64,000 nt of DNA, taken from Hypericum androsaemum. Lineage: Eukaryota > Streptophyta > Magnoliopsida > Malpighiales > Hypericaceae. Under the pieces are notes generated by a model. That model saw only the letters and a program-made list of their open reading frames with translations. It was not told where the DNA came from and ran no database searches. The position numbers were made by a program, and so were the translations under genes. This document shows, one piece after another, positions 36,345 to 49,085 of the stretch (positions are counted from its first letter, which is position 1; each line of letters opens with the position of its first letter). Where the stretch lies: positions 2,852,001 through 2,916,000 of the forward strand of contig OZ023198.1 in assembly GCA_963995505.1 (NCBI GenBank), in the 5' to 3' direction.

Positions 36345-39300
36345 GGCTTCAACGGAAGAAATGAAAAAAATAATTAGGGCAGATCTCGTGTTACATCAAA
36401 CAAGACTTTTTTGGTTTCCTTACCTCCTACATCATTTTTTTATAAGTCAAAGCACATATAGTTTATCGACACAATGTGATAATAAATACTAAAAAGTCAT
36501 AACAATAGTATAAAAATCTACCTTTCAAAAAAATCATTCTATTTAATAAGTATAAGATTATGAACTCCAAATCTCGGGCTACATCACATTCTTTCTTTTT
36601 CCCGCAACCATGTTATAAATTTCGCATATAACAAAAAATTTAAAGACAACCAATACATAAATTTTTCACGTTTATAGTCAAACTCGTTACACTAACAAGA
36701 TGGTAATCTCAACGACTACTTAACTTGTATCCACTCACGAGCCAGCATGTCCCCTCCAGAGGTGGTGGAAAACAAAGATGGGAACCAGCTATTATTATTG
36801 TAATATACTCATCCTATGAATTACACCATCTCGTTGATTTATTTATTTTTCACCGTTGAATACCAAATAAATACATTTAAAAAGTTAATTTTAAGAACGG
36901 TTGCGTGAGGATGGGAAATCAGCCGGAGTCGAGGGCGGCAGCCGGCCGACGACTTCACGAGGATGACGTGGCGAGCCTGATTCCGGCAGCCTAAGCAACG
37001 GTCATTGGGCCTATTCAAAAAATTTAATAGGGTTTGAGAAATTGTTTTATTTTGTTCAAGGATAATTTGGTCATTTCAAAAGAAATGGAGAAAGATAGAT
37101 GTATGTCACTTTATTCGAAAAATATTAATACGGACCTAACATAATTGCTATAATCAATTGTTGAAATTTAACTTTTAATTACCATGATTTCGTTTATTTT
37201 ACGTAAAAATCGATTTTACGTAATTCGTATTTTTGTCACGTTTGTTTTCAAGCTAGATACAGTTTGTTTTCAAGCTAGATACAGTTTACGGGAAATCGAT
37301 TTTGATATCCTACTGAAAATTCACTGTATTTTCAAAGAAATGGTTTTACTGGAATTTATTTTGTAGCAAACCTTTTAGATGTACACGTACACAAAAAATA
37401 TGCTTTTCCACAATTTTTTTGAGTTATCATTCAAACTTTACTTTTATATACATTCTTGTAAATCAATGCAATGAAATTTTTTTACCAAGTAATTCATTAA
37501 CCTAAATAAATGTATCATAAATTTATAATGAACCTTGCAGAAATTACTTCCTCTAACTTAAACCTGAGACTCAATCTCACCCAAATATAATTTAAATTAA
37601 TACATACAGTAGTTTTTTAATAGAAAAAACTTTGTGTTTGTTTACGTGGAGGTTGCGGTTTTGTAATTTGTGACCTCATACGGTGTTTGACCTGTAAATA
37701 AATAAATAGATGAGACACGAGAATGTCGTGAATTATTAATTTTGATTGCTTTTACGGCCGGTCTCGCTCTCGTCCTGTACTCCCGGCATTTGGGGATCAC
37801 ATGGTCTTTCTCAAATATTGTCTGACTTCATTTAAAATTTAATTTTGCAATTATATTTATCTTAATTATACGACTTGAATCGATTATTTTTTGAAAAAAA
37901 ATGAGTATTTTATACTTAGAAGTTAGATCAAGTCTATTGATTCAAGAAATCAAGTTTGACTAAAAGATTACACGATCTTTTGTAATATTTTGTGCATCCC
38001 AGGACTCCACACGCGCTGTCCAGTTGCTTTCCAAGTTAAAGACTATTGATAAGTAAATCAATTTCAAACTTTCTAGCACAAGCGAGAGATCATTTAAGTA
38101 GTAAGAACGTTAAATGTTACCTTATTTATATCTAATCCAAAATTTTAATAAAATTATGTCATTTTTTATGTAGGACTTAATCACTGTCCACTTTTGAGAT
38201 TCTCCAACACGAAATTGGATTCAATGGGACTATATAAATAACATCCCTATAGAGGGGACTAGTTATGAACGATTAGATTTGATAAAATTCTCTTTTTAAT
38301 TAATCTGATGGCCAGAATTCGTGGAGGGCATTTTCGAGTTTTTATCCAAGAAAATTAGTTAAGGTTCCACGCGTTACGACCATTTCCTCCTTTCCTAAAG
38401 TCTTAATTCCAAAAAAAAAAAACCAACCTCTCTGCCGATTCTCTTCCTCTCTCTCTCAAACCCCCCACCGACTCTCTTCCTCGCAAACCCTTTCCCGAGT
38501 CTCTTCGTCGCCCGTCGTTGTAGACCCGGTCCCGACTCTCTTTCTTGCATCGTTGCAACCCAGTCTCGTGCTTCTTCTTGCGCCATCATTGCAGACGGGG
38601 TACAAATTCTCTTCCTTACGCCAACGTTGTAGACTCGGCCTTGTGCTTCTTCCCGGCGCTCTCCCCTTCCCGTCGCTCGCCCCTCCAATGACGAGCCCCT
38701 CCGGTACTTTCCCCATAGTTTACCTACCTGTAATCGTTCCTCTCTTCCCCTTTTATTGTCCAACGAATTCGAATTTAGGGTTTATGTGATTTCTGTAATT
38801 ATCTTTTTCTGAAAATTATTACTTGTAGCAGCCTAATTACAATCTGAAAGATTTTGGAATTAGCAAAAATATTTTTTAGCATATACTAATGTCCAAAAAT
38901 TTTGGTATTAGAACGCTTGATTCATGTTTTGTGTGATCCAAATTGTTTGCCGACAAATGTTGTTGTACTTGTTTGCTGCCCGGTGTTGTCCGCAGCGTAA
39001 TGAAAAAGTAGCTTAGGCTGAAGTGGAAGGCGGAAGGGAAGCAGATCAACTAAAAAGAAGGTAATTCTTAGCATCAATTGACAATTTTTGTATACAACGT
39101 TGGTATGGGTGTTAAGTTGTAATGATTTTACATGTTCATTAACATATTTTATCCTAATTCTCAATAAAATATTTGTTCTTTTGTAGATTATTAAGGTAAA
39201 GACTTGCAGGCTTGTTTGTAAACCCACCAAGGTCATCAAATTGAACGAATGGTTGCACCAACAAATATCTCTCAATTTCAGGAATGATTCATAATTATCT

Positions 39301-39764
39301 GCTTGTACAGCCAGATAATTTGTTGTTGACTTCCGTAGTGGACCGAGCGTTGGAGTGGCATGGTGAAAAGAAGAGAAAGTCAAGGCGAGGAGGGGGAAGA
39401 AGGGGGTAGGTGTAATCGCAGTTATGCCTTATGTTTTGGCTTTTTGTTGTAGGCACATTTTATTGTAGAAGTCGGAATGTGTTCATAATTGTTTTTCATA
39501 ATTATAAGTATGTTGGTTTGTAGGGCCGTGATTTTGGTATGCAAATGTTGTCATACTAGTTTTTATTTTTTGGGATTTTGGTTCGAATGCCATTGTTTTT
39601 ATGTGGTATTGGTATTGGTTCGCTTTCCATTTGACCTTTATTGTGGTATTATTTCGACACCAGGCATATTGCATATAATGTTATTATGTCACAGATATTA
39701 ACTGCAAGTTTATTTCGAACAAAGATGGATACTAATATTGGAATAGAAGGAAACCAACATCTTT
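36345..39764. other. Gene-free region; pyrimidine-rich part at 38400-38700
   Basis: No conserved protein was recognised. 38400-38700 is C/T-rich with repeated CGTTGTAGAC and GACTCTCTTCCTC blocks and opens several unconvincing frames. A 22-bp duplication (GTTTTCAAGCTAGATACAGT) lies at about 37244-37288. Confidence 0.5.
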
Positions 39765-40168
39765 GAATTATGATACTAATATCGCATAAGAATGATACCA
39801 ATATCTTTGAAGTAGGATACCAATATCGCATAAGAATGATACCAATATCTTTGAAGTAGGATACCAATATTGAGTAAGAATGATACTAATATCTTTGAAG
39901 TATGATACCAATATTGCATAAGAATGATACCAATATCTTTGAAGTAGGATACCAATATCGAGTAAGAAGGATACAAATATCGGATAAGAAGGATACCAAT
40001 ATCGGATATGAATGATACCAATATCGAGTAAGAATGATACCAATATCTTTGAAGTAGGATACCAATATCGAGTAAGAATGATATCAATATCTTCGCAATA
40101 GGATAACAATATCGAGTAAAAAGATACCAATATCGAGTAAAAGGATACAAATATCGAGTAAGTAGGAT
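39765..40168. repeat. 22-bp minisatellite, ~18 copies
   Basis: Two alternating unit types, GATACCAATATCTTTGAAGT(AG) and GATACCAATATCGAGTAAGA(AT), form a ~400-bp array. The minus strand opens Ile/Leu/Tyr-rich frames that merely reflect the repeat. Confidence 0.92.
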
Positions 40169-40689
40169 ACCAACGACAACTATGATCAGATTTCTTCATA
40201 TATTAGTACATTGGAATCGAGTGAGTAAACTTCACTAAAATTGAAATTTTTCTATGAAAATCGTAAGTATTTACCTTCATTGAAACTCCTTGTATTTGTT
40301 TCATCATCGAAGATTTCTTCTTCGTTTTCTTGATCTATGATGAGTTTAGCCATCGCCACCAGGTTTGTCTCCAATTCCCCAAGGTTTAGGGTTTTTTGCA
40401 TTTTTTTCAGTCAATTTTAATGTGTTTTACGTGATTTTTATTTACGGTAATTGGCTGTAATTTTATTTCCTTTTCAAAAAAATTCATAACTATATGATCA
40501 CTAATTTGTAACTTGATTTAGTTAATAATGGTTTGCCAATATTATCCTTCCTTGTCATTCAATCTCTTTTGATTCCCTTCACTCGAAAAATATTTTGTCC
40601 TCACTGAATCTCAACCCTTTTAACACACCTGCCAAACAAAACCCATAATTAGATTGGGTTAAATAAAGCCTGGGTTTGGCTTTATTAGG

Positions 40690-41915
40690 GTTTCGCTGAA
40701 TGTCGGCGTTAATGCGCTTATTCTCAAGCTCAGCGGTTTAAGCGTAGAGGAGCGATGCCTTTTTATTTCACGGGCTAAGTTCGAGCGTGGTGGGGGCAGG
40801 GTTCCGGCTCCCTCCTCGGCAGTACGTCCCACCGTCGTCTCATCTGTTCGGGGGCCGCTGTGGGTTCAGAACGGCTGTTCATTCGCGGGCGCTTTGGGGC
40901 GTCCCCGAACGGTGTCCCCCCATTATGTCTGTTCGCCCGAGGTTGGTGCTATGGACTTGCACTATGTTCTCTCGAAGACCTTCAAGTTGAGTGGTTGAGG
41001 CGATGTGTCGTGGATCCTAGGGTTGGGAGCGAGCCTATGTGGTTAGTATTGAGGAGTTGGATCCTAGGGTTGCTGATGAGTCCCCTGACTCTGATTGGGC
41101 CGCAGGATGCTGAGGAGGATGGTTTATCTAGCTGTGAAGAGAATGGCTTGGTTATTTCTGTTGCAGCTACAGGGGAGGTGATGTTGCGTCCTGATCCTGC
41201 AGCTGTTACAATTGATTCTATGGTGGAGGTAAGTGTGGACGTTGATGTGGACTCGAAGGTTGCTTGGGTCATGTGGTTTCTGGTGTCGAGGCTACTTTGG
41301 CTATAGCATACGTTGAGGTTGATGGGGGTTACGCTGATTTCATTGTAGCGCAGCAACTTATCGTTGTAGATCAAGTGGTTGTTGTGGTTCTGGCAGCTGC
41401 TGAAACTACATATCAAGTGGTTGTTGTGGTTCTGGCGGCCCTAAAGATGATTCTCTTACGTAAGGTAAAGATTAAATCTCTATCTTTGCCTTTAGTGGAA
41501 CAAGATGCACCGTCTTCAGTTGTTAGTTCCGCATTTTCAGAGGTTAGTGATGATGCGCGTATTGAGGAGGTTGCTGCCGGGGACCTTTAGCATCACCTTG
41601 CATTTGGTTCTTACTTTTAAGGAAGACTCATTTACGATTCTTCGAAGAATCAAGGACTCGGCACATTGAATTGGCCATGTTAAGCGTTTTGATCCTCCTT
41701 GATGTTTGGATGCAATTCTCCATGTTTTTACGAATTCTGGGGAAACTTTGGTGTATAATCTATGGGATCTTTGGGTTGTATACTAGATAACGTACATCAT
41801 CGTTTAACCCTGATGATTGTTTATCTATTATCTATGGTGCAGTATTTTGGTACAATTTAGTATAATATTTTGGTGATTTTCTGAGAAGTAAGACAATTTT
41901 TACTTATCAAAAAAA
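40690..41915 (+). mobile_element. Possible retroelement-derived segment
   Basis: Discontinuous frames on the plus strand (about 40787-41590) with higher GC than the flanks include duplicated GTGGTTGTTGTGGTTCTGGC blocks (about 41366 and 41416). The segment ends with a short A-run near 41910-41916. The shape suggests a non-autonomous or decayed LINE-type sequence. No diagnostic domain was seen; a decayed host gene is equally possible. Confidence 0.3.
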
Positions 41916-41916
41916 T

Positions 41917-44075
41917 TGGGTTAAAGTTTATACAGGTTGTACTTTGCCTTTTGTGCTAATGATCGGAAGTAGAGTGAATACAACTGGCTAGGACATCGAA
42001 TCATCGTTATGCCATACTAAAATGATCCCATAATTTATTTGTCTGTTGCAATCATTTATTCGTGAAATACGTGTATTAATCTGAAATGATCCCATGGGTT
42101 TAGAAAATTTAGAAACTGATTTTTTTTCCGAAGTAATTTAGAAACCGATTGCTAATCGAGGGAACTAATTTAATCTAATGACAGAACGAAAGTGTATTTC
42201 TTGCACGAAAAATGGATGAGTCGTTGAAAATCCGGTTGCCCAAACCTCTATTTTATTTTATTTTAGTTTTGAAAAGGATTGTTCAACGTCACATAAAGTT
42301 AATCCAAGTGATAAAAAAATTCAATTTGTTTAAGAAGATATTAAATTGAAGTCTTACGAATATAAAAATATAATTGAGATTTTTTTCGAAATAGAACCAA
42401 CGATTCTATCAAGAAGTTAAAAAAACACCTTTCAATTTGGGAGCGGATTTGGTGCTAGAAGGTCAAATCCAACCAGGACCGTCCTGGGCGATTCAATGAT
42501 TTACTTAGTTATGATTCAATGGTCTATACAGTTATGATTTAATGGTCTACTAGTTATGAATCAATGGTCTGTTTTTTCCCGTCCCGGATAATTCGGGACC
42601 GTCCCAGTTACCCAGTTATGATTCAATGCTTTACTTAGTTACGATTCAATAATTTACTCAATTACGATTTAATGATTTATCCAGTTATGATTCAATAGTT
42701 GTGGACTTTTTTCATTATACTCCCGTATTTTTACATTTTTGCAAAATAGTCCATGCATATCCTTCAATAAAAATCTCCAGCACCGTACTGAATTTGGCCT
42801 CCTGGACCAAATCCGGTCCCTTTCAATTTCACTCACAAAATCTGTGAAAATAAAGTAGTCAATCGCCCTACATTCATTTTGAGCCGGGTTTAAAAGAGGC
42901 CCAAAATATGTATGATGAACACTGGGGGGGCCTCGGCCTGGTTGGTCCAGAAAGGTTTTGATTAATTTCCTGAAATTTTTTCTCTCTCTGTTCCTTACTA
43001 ACAAGTAAACTAATAATTAGCATTGCATCTGTTAATATAAAATATATGGTGCACGAAAAGAATTCAGTAAATTGCTCCCTTATTACGCTACAGATTTCTT
43101 TTTTGTTTTCCTAAATAAACTTATTCTATTACTATGATGCGTCAGTTCGTTTCAAACGATATATCAACAAGAAAAAAGATTTTGCTGCTTCAAACATTAT
43201 AATTGCCAGACGCGCCTTTCAAAGTTGAATTATTTTTTATACTACTCGGTATTCAAATACTCGTAATATCGACTACTTCAATTTTTAGGTGGATACAATT
43301 TTTTAATAGTAACAAAAAAATTTTAATAAATTTTTAATAGTGTTGTATTTTAATGACTTAAACTCGAAACTTATTAGTTAAATTAGAATAACTTATTCAT
43401 CGATCACAAAGGGATCGTAGTGACAAGGCATGGTCGGGTATTTACGAAAAGATAGGCTTACAAATCGTAAGATCATGTATGAGAAATGGCACCTGTCTAA
43501 TACCAAAAGATCAAAATAAGTTGGCGATATGATGGAAGAAAAATTTGCGTCTAAAAGTCTCGATGAACGGTGATCAATACTGTAATAGTCATAATAATGA
43601 CAAATAAGTTTGGACCTGCACAAAAAATGCAACGATTTGGGCAGTGTGTCAGAAAAGACTCGGTGAAATAGATGTGCATGTGAAATGCCTTCTAGTAAAG
43701 TTGAATTGCTTGCGCCAATGACACGTAGTCTAATGGCTGTATAAATAGTGAGATTTAAGCAGAATACATATATTTTAGTTATTTACATTATACGGTAGTT
43801 AAGATCTCGTTGTCATTGAGTATATTTTTTCTCCTGCGGAATGATTTTAAACCATTTTTAAGCTTGTAGAATTTTTTTTGGGGGTAAAGCTTGTAGAATT
43901 TAATCCTACACCATGCAATCAAATTTCAATTAGCAGATGGATGATGTCATGACTCGGCAGTTGAAAAGGAGGAGTATGCGACAAACTATAAATTTCGCCA
44001 ATCGGTATAATAAATTTTGTTGGTTGGATTGGATTATAAGAAAGTCAGATTTTAAGAGTGAAAACATTACCAACG
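41917..44075. other. Gene-free AT-rich DNA
   Basis: Apart from the minisatellite at 42490-42700, nothing was recognised. Confidence 0.5.
42490..42700. repeat. ~25-bp degenerate minisatellite
   Basis: About seven spaced copies of (A/G)GTTATGATTCAATGGTCTAC-like units, interrupted once by a non-repeat stretch (about 42565-42605). Confidence 0.7.
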
Positions 44076-44195
44076 ACCATTTGGCCAAATGGTCTAATAG
44101 TACAAGGCATACATAACCTTGATCGAAATTTAATGTTCAATCTTTGGCGGGTATAACTTGGTGTAAATATTTACCTTTCAAAAAATCAGTGAAAA
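44076..44195 (+). mobile_element. Candidate SINE fragment headed by a perfect palindrome
   Basis: It starts with the 18-bp perfect palindrome ACCATTTGGCCAAATGGT. TGGCCAAATGGT approximates an A box and GTTCAATCT (about 44139) approximates a B box, followed by GGCGGGTATAACTTGGTG and a tail. No convincing target duplication. Confidence 0.35.
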
Positions 44196-44284
44196 TATTA
44201 GTTGTGCATGGAATATTTTAGGAAAAATTAATTTGTTGTGACAATAGATTTTGATATTTTCTAAATTAACTTATATAAAAAAAT

Positions 44285-44600
44285 TGTTAGGAACCAAGGA
44301 AAAACAAGAACGCGAGACGGGCACAAGAAATTTCGTGGTTCGGTCTAATGTCTACGTCAACGGGAGAGAAGGAGATCTTTATTGATTAATTTCCGAACCA
44401 CAAAGCAATACATACTAGGATTAGTATACCCTTGTATATATAGACAAATCCTTGCATAGTCATGGAGTCTATCCAAGTCATTTTAGGAGTATAAAATAAA
44501 ATTCAACTAGAAATTTAACATAGAATTCAACTACAATACAAGTTTCATGATTTCAAGCCAACTCTTCAAGAACAACTCTCATCTCCCAACTCATCATCGA
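44285..44600. mobile_element. LTR-retrotransposon-like terminal fragment
   Basis: It begins TGTTAGGAACCAAGG, then CGAGACGGGCACAAG and TTTCGTGGTTCGGTC, then GGGAGAGAAGGAGATCTTTA, a layout common in plant LTR and TRIM sequences. The second terminus and target duplication were not found, so a solo LTR is unproven. Confidence 0.35.
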
Positions 44601-47042
44601 CGATTTTGTAATTATTGGGTTTACTTAGGATTTTTTGGAGCTTTAAATGATATATCTTTGAAAAAATGACTAGAATTTGGATCTATTAACTAATCAGTTA
44701 GTTTGAAAAATAGTAGGGATTAATCAATATTAATCTGTACAAATTAATCAAATTTTCAAATATTAGGGGTCATGACTATTTTAAACATATTTTAAAAGAA
44801 GATTTATTCATATCAATTGGTAATATGTGAACAATTGATGTTTTAATAAAACCTAAGAGGGAAAGTGGTCCCTTTGTAAATATAAACCAAATCATAATTA
44901 TTGAGTGACTATCGAGATTTGTTATATATTTTAGTGTAGTCGCAGCATAAATCTAGAATACTTGGAAATGAATCAGTGTTAAATAATTATTAGAAATTTT
45001 TTTGTTAACCTTTTAAGATTACACCCTACTCAAATTTGAATTAGTCGGCACAGCTGTGTGTCACGTGGTCTAGAAAAAAAACATAAATCTAGGATATTTG
45101 ACGTCATGACTTTAATATCATTTTTATTGGCCAATACCAAATAATCTTGTAAAAGTCCACATTAATACAGTAACATAGTTATCAGTAAATGCAGGATGAG
45201 ACCCACCACGATCAGTAAAATAATTAATCGGATGATGGAGACGTGAAGAAATCACGGCATTTTCGAGGGGTTAACGACCAATAACCAACATCAACGGCAA
45301 TATCCAAGGAAACGTTTATTAATTTCGGACACGAACAAGAAATAATGGAGCTCGGGGTCGGAATTAAAGAGCCCTGATTCCGCCGACAGTTAGGTTCTCA
45401 TGATTAAAAATACCGGAAAATAATGTGGAGACAAGTTAATATCAACATCCAAGTAGTCAAAAGTGCTCTAATTAGCTTTCAATGTATAAAATATTATTGG
45501 AATAATGGCTTCTTGAAATAGGATCTGAGTACATATTGAATTCTCTGATTTAGAGATTTTGATCTGTCCGCTTGTCGTGAGTAATTAAGCTACGTACGTG
45601 GAAACAAAAATGTTTGATTTAATTATCATACATTGATTGTTTATGGTACGGGGAAAATTTTCATTAAATTAATATTCGACGAATTAATAACATCTTTTGG
45701 GTCCAATTTGAGTCAGTTTAAAGGAAATTAGTGAAATTTATAAATTAATAAGATAATAATTTTTAGTAATGGCATTATATAAATTTATGTAATTAATAAT
45801 TTAGTAAAATGTGAATCTAGTGTTATTTTATCTTGAAGTTTAAATCTGTTAGATTTCAATTCTAAGTATTCTTATTACACTTAAAGGTTTCAGTCTCGTT
45901 TTCTGAACTAATTAAAATATGATGAGTTGTAGATGTTATCGATTAATTAATAACTCTAATAAAATTTATGGCTACAAATTATTCATTTATAGACATTTTT
46001 ATTTTATCTGATTTACACCCATAAAAAAACTACTATAAATTTAAGCATGATCAATGTAAAGGAGTTCTCCTGATCTCGTTTGTACTGTACACGAGTTTTA
46101 ATTCAAAAATATATTCAAAAAGAATAGTTGAACTTTCTAACTATTCGACCTAAACAGCTAAATTCAAATCCTTAAAACGAACATAGTAACTTGTAATAGT
46201 TGTTCTAATTTTAATTAAATATTCTGAATTTGAGGCATCAGAATCTAGCAATATTAATTATTTATTAAAAATAGTTTTTCCGTCATAATAAGATTATGTC
46301 TAAGTTAAAATTAGATTAGTCGATTCAATTATATGCAGATATATAATAAATTTCGTCCAAATATTAACGTAGAGTTCTAGTCTAAACTTTTTATCCACAT
46401 GGTGCCCTGGTCCGTAGCCGTGATTAATGAGAGTTTGTTTCTTGGTATTGTTAAAGAATGGATTGGTTTAACTAAAAAAACCTAAAATTTAAATTAGTCA
46501 ATTTATTAAATAACGGAATAAAAAAATTTTGTACTATTTCTCTGCCCGCTCCGGCAAAGAGAGTGCACATGCATTTGTTAGTTAAACGGTTGTGGTTTCC
46601 ATCAAAAAAAGTTAAAACGGTTATGTCTGTGTCTCTTACGCAATTGTATTACTCTTGTATTATTGATTTCTCGGAGAAATAATAAGAGTGGAAAGTTGTC
46701 ACACTTAGTAAAAGAAATTTATGCATTCATTATCTTATTATTTTAAATTTGATATAAAAAGTCTAATATAATTTCAAAAAGTATTTATTTTATGCTTATT
46801 GTTGCATTATCCCTATCTTATGATACGAAAGTCAAAGTCAAGACCTTACACAATATGTTTCTCATCTTTAAACCCAAAAAAAAGGTTTCTCGTCTAAGTT
46901 TGAAGAGCTAAATAAATTTCATATAGAAAGTGGAAAGTTGTTGAGCAGAATATATAACTTAAAAAATTCACTTGTTTATTCCATTAAAACTGTGTTAGGT
47001 ATGACGTTTTAGAAAATAATATACTTTCACTTATACTAGTTT
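44601..47042. other. Gene-free AT-rich DNA
   Basis: No coding region, terminal repeats or RNA gene recognised in about 2.4 kb. Confidence 0.55.
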
Positions 47043-48100
47043 TGTGATATAACTGACTGTACACATACCAATACAAGTTTTTTTTAGCATAATTTTTTTG
47101 CACTCACTCATATCATGAAAATTTTTCGAAGAGGTCATCCATTATGAGAATATTACAGGCCAAGCACGTTTAACTTTGATGTTCTCTCATGATGTTAGCC
47201 ATAAAAAGAGGTGCACGGGGTACTACATTCGTCCCTTCTTAAATATGTGACATCCTCGTCGCCCCTTATTGGTACAATATAACGAACCAATTTGATAGAA
47301 GAGAATTGTAAAGAGGAAGGAGAGAAGAGAGGGAGAACGTAGAGAAGAATAGTTGGGAAATAGAAGGGAAAGAAATATAAATAAAAGTTGAGGGAGAGAT
47401 AGAGAAAGAGAAAAGATAAAGATAGAATAGAAATATAGAAGGATATGAGAAATAATTGATATATTCATTGATTACCCTTCTGCAAAGCAAACGTACATAA
47501 TACTTATTACCTCTATGAAGTAGTTAACAACAATCATCCCACTACTAGATAATTACTTCTACGTGAAAAGTACTACTCCACTATTGTACTATTACTACTC
47601 ACGAACAATATGGACATAATCACGAGCAACTACTGCTGCCACGTAAGCTAATAAGTGGACATCAATTTAGGGTCGTGACATACAATTTCAAGATCTCTCA
47701 TTTTTATGTGTAGGATCGTTTCGTCAACATCTTCTTCCACCTAAAATGCTTGTCAGAAGTTGCTCAATGTATGTGCACTCTCACTCCGAGAGCTTCTATT
47801 TGGTTCGTCTCTAAACCACATTGTATCCGTAGATTTTCTCATCTAATCATTTGTAACACCACATGATTTGACCAACTGTCTCCACATACCAACACGAGTC
47901 TTTTTCAGCGTGTTTTGTCTTCACTCACACGCATTTTGAGAAATTTTTGACAAGATCATCTATCGTGAAACTACTCCAAACTAAGCACACTTAATCTTGA
48001 AGTTTTCTCATGATGTTTATCAGAAAAGGAGGTACACATTAATAGTACAATCAAATTACTTAAATATTTCTTAATATATCTTTTGAACGGGGGTATTACA
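47043..48100 (-). mobile_element. Cassandra-like TRIM retrotransposon (5S rRNA-like LTRs)
   Basis: Two direct repeats, ~47043-47252 and ~47852-48100, share CACATACCAA(T/C)AC, CACTCAC, AAGCAC, CTCATGATGTT. Read on the minus strand, both contain sequence parallel to the internal promoter part of plant 5S rRNA (RNA-like parts at ~47130-47197 and ~47952-48016; compare CTTAATCTTGAAGTT with the 5S sense AACTCCGAAGTTAAG). Such 5S-derived LTRs define Cassandra elements. The second repeat has proper ends, TGTAACACC and GGTATTACA. The ~600-bp centre has no coding capacity. The limits of the first LTR are approximate because it is diverged. Confidence 0.68.
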
Positions 48101-48944
48101 TATACAAAAGAAGTTAAAAGTTTAAAAATTGATACATGTATATTATAAATAAAAAAATTTATTCATTCCTTGTGAGATAAGTGCATATATATACTTTCAG
48201 TATACCTTTCAAAAACATATACTTTCTGTATAGGTGTGCCAACTCTTCGATATTGGCCTAAATATCAACTCTGCCCCCTTCTTCTTCCTCTTAATCCAAA
48301 ATATCGAATAAGTGTTTTATATTCCAGGGCGGCAATACTTGGATCTGTCATATATATGCATGAAACTTTTTAGTATAGAACAGACAGCGGAATCATAAAA
48401 ATGCCCCACTCTAAAGACATCCTTTACCCTTGGAGATTATTAATTACAAAGCGAATCAGGTCAAGATAGAATGGTAGATATATACAAAAGGGGAATATAT
48501 CTACTTGTAAACAATGTTTTTAAAAATAAATCGGGAGGGCGATTTACATTTTTATTTTTCTCCGTCTTTCAGTCCAACTAGTTGAACCACTATTCTTGTT
48601 AAATTTTTTAAAATATTTATTCTATCATTAATTATATTTAGCACTAAAATGTTAAATAATTCTTAATATCTTCTAGTTATTATAAAATTGATTATTTAAG
48701 AGCACTAAAATAATAATCTAATCAATTTTAATACTCTAAAAATTACTTTTTACAAAAACAAAATTTAGTTGGATCTAGACAGACTAGTTTAATTGCTCAC
48801 CAAATTCAATATATAAAAACGATCCAACCTTGGTGTTAGGCCAGTGGTACTGCATTTTTTTTTAACAATACTTATAAATTCCTACAAATGTTAGGATTTA
48901 AAAATGCAGCAGCGATATAGTACGTCAATATAGAGAGCGACATG
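48101..48944. other. Intergenic with decayed hAT-like repeat
   Basis: No gene. 48520-48830 shows GTTTTTAAAAATAAATCGGG at one side, GGATCTAGACAGACTAG near the other and an AT-rich interior, similar to the remains near 21200 and 35655. Confidence 0.35.
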
Positions 48945-48967
48945 CACGTGGTTTCCCCTTATAAATA
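48945..48967 (+). promoter_or_regulatory. G-box and TATA box of the expansin gene
   Basis: CACGTG at 48945-48950 is followed by TATAAATA at 48960-48967, about 120 bp upstream of the ATG at 49086. This is a textbook plant core promoter distance. Confidence 0.6.
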
Positions 48968-49085
48968 ACATGCAAGGATACGCAAGTTTAAGCACACAAA
49001 CACCTAAGTTGATTAAGGTTATTGAGTCCAACCAACCACCTTAATTAGGAGCTCCGGAATTAATTAGACAGATACAGATTAAAAT

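Noticed and set aside
38395..38789. Overlapping frames on both strands near 38.5 kb
   Set aside because: Low-complexity pyrimidine-rich sequence with repeated blocks; frames overlap on both strands and show no domain.
39768..40199. 143-codon minus-strand frame rich in Ile/Leu/Tyr
   Set aside because: Periodic peptide created by the 22-bp minisatellite.
44076..44093. 18-bp palindrome as an operator or binding site
   Set aside because: No gene nearby; better explained as the head of a degenerate SINE-like repeat.
47130..48016. 5S rRNA genes
   Set aside because: Only the internal promoter part matches and it is decayed; it occurs in paired direct repeats, fitting Cassandra LTRs.
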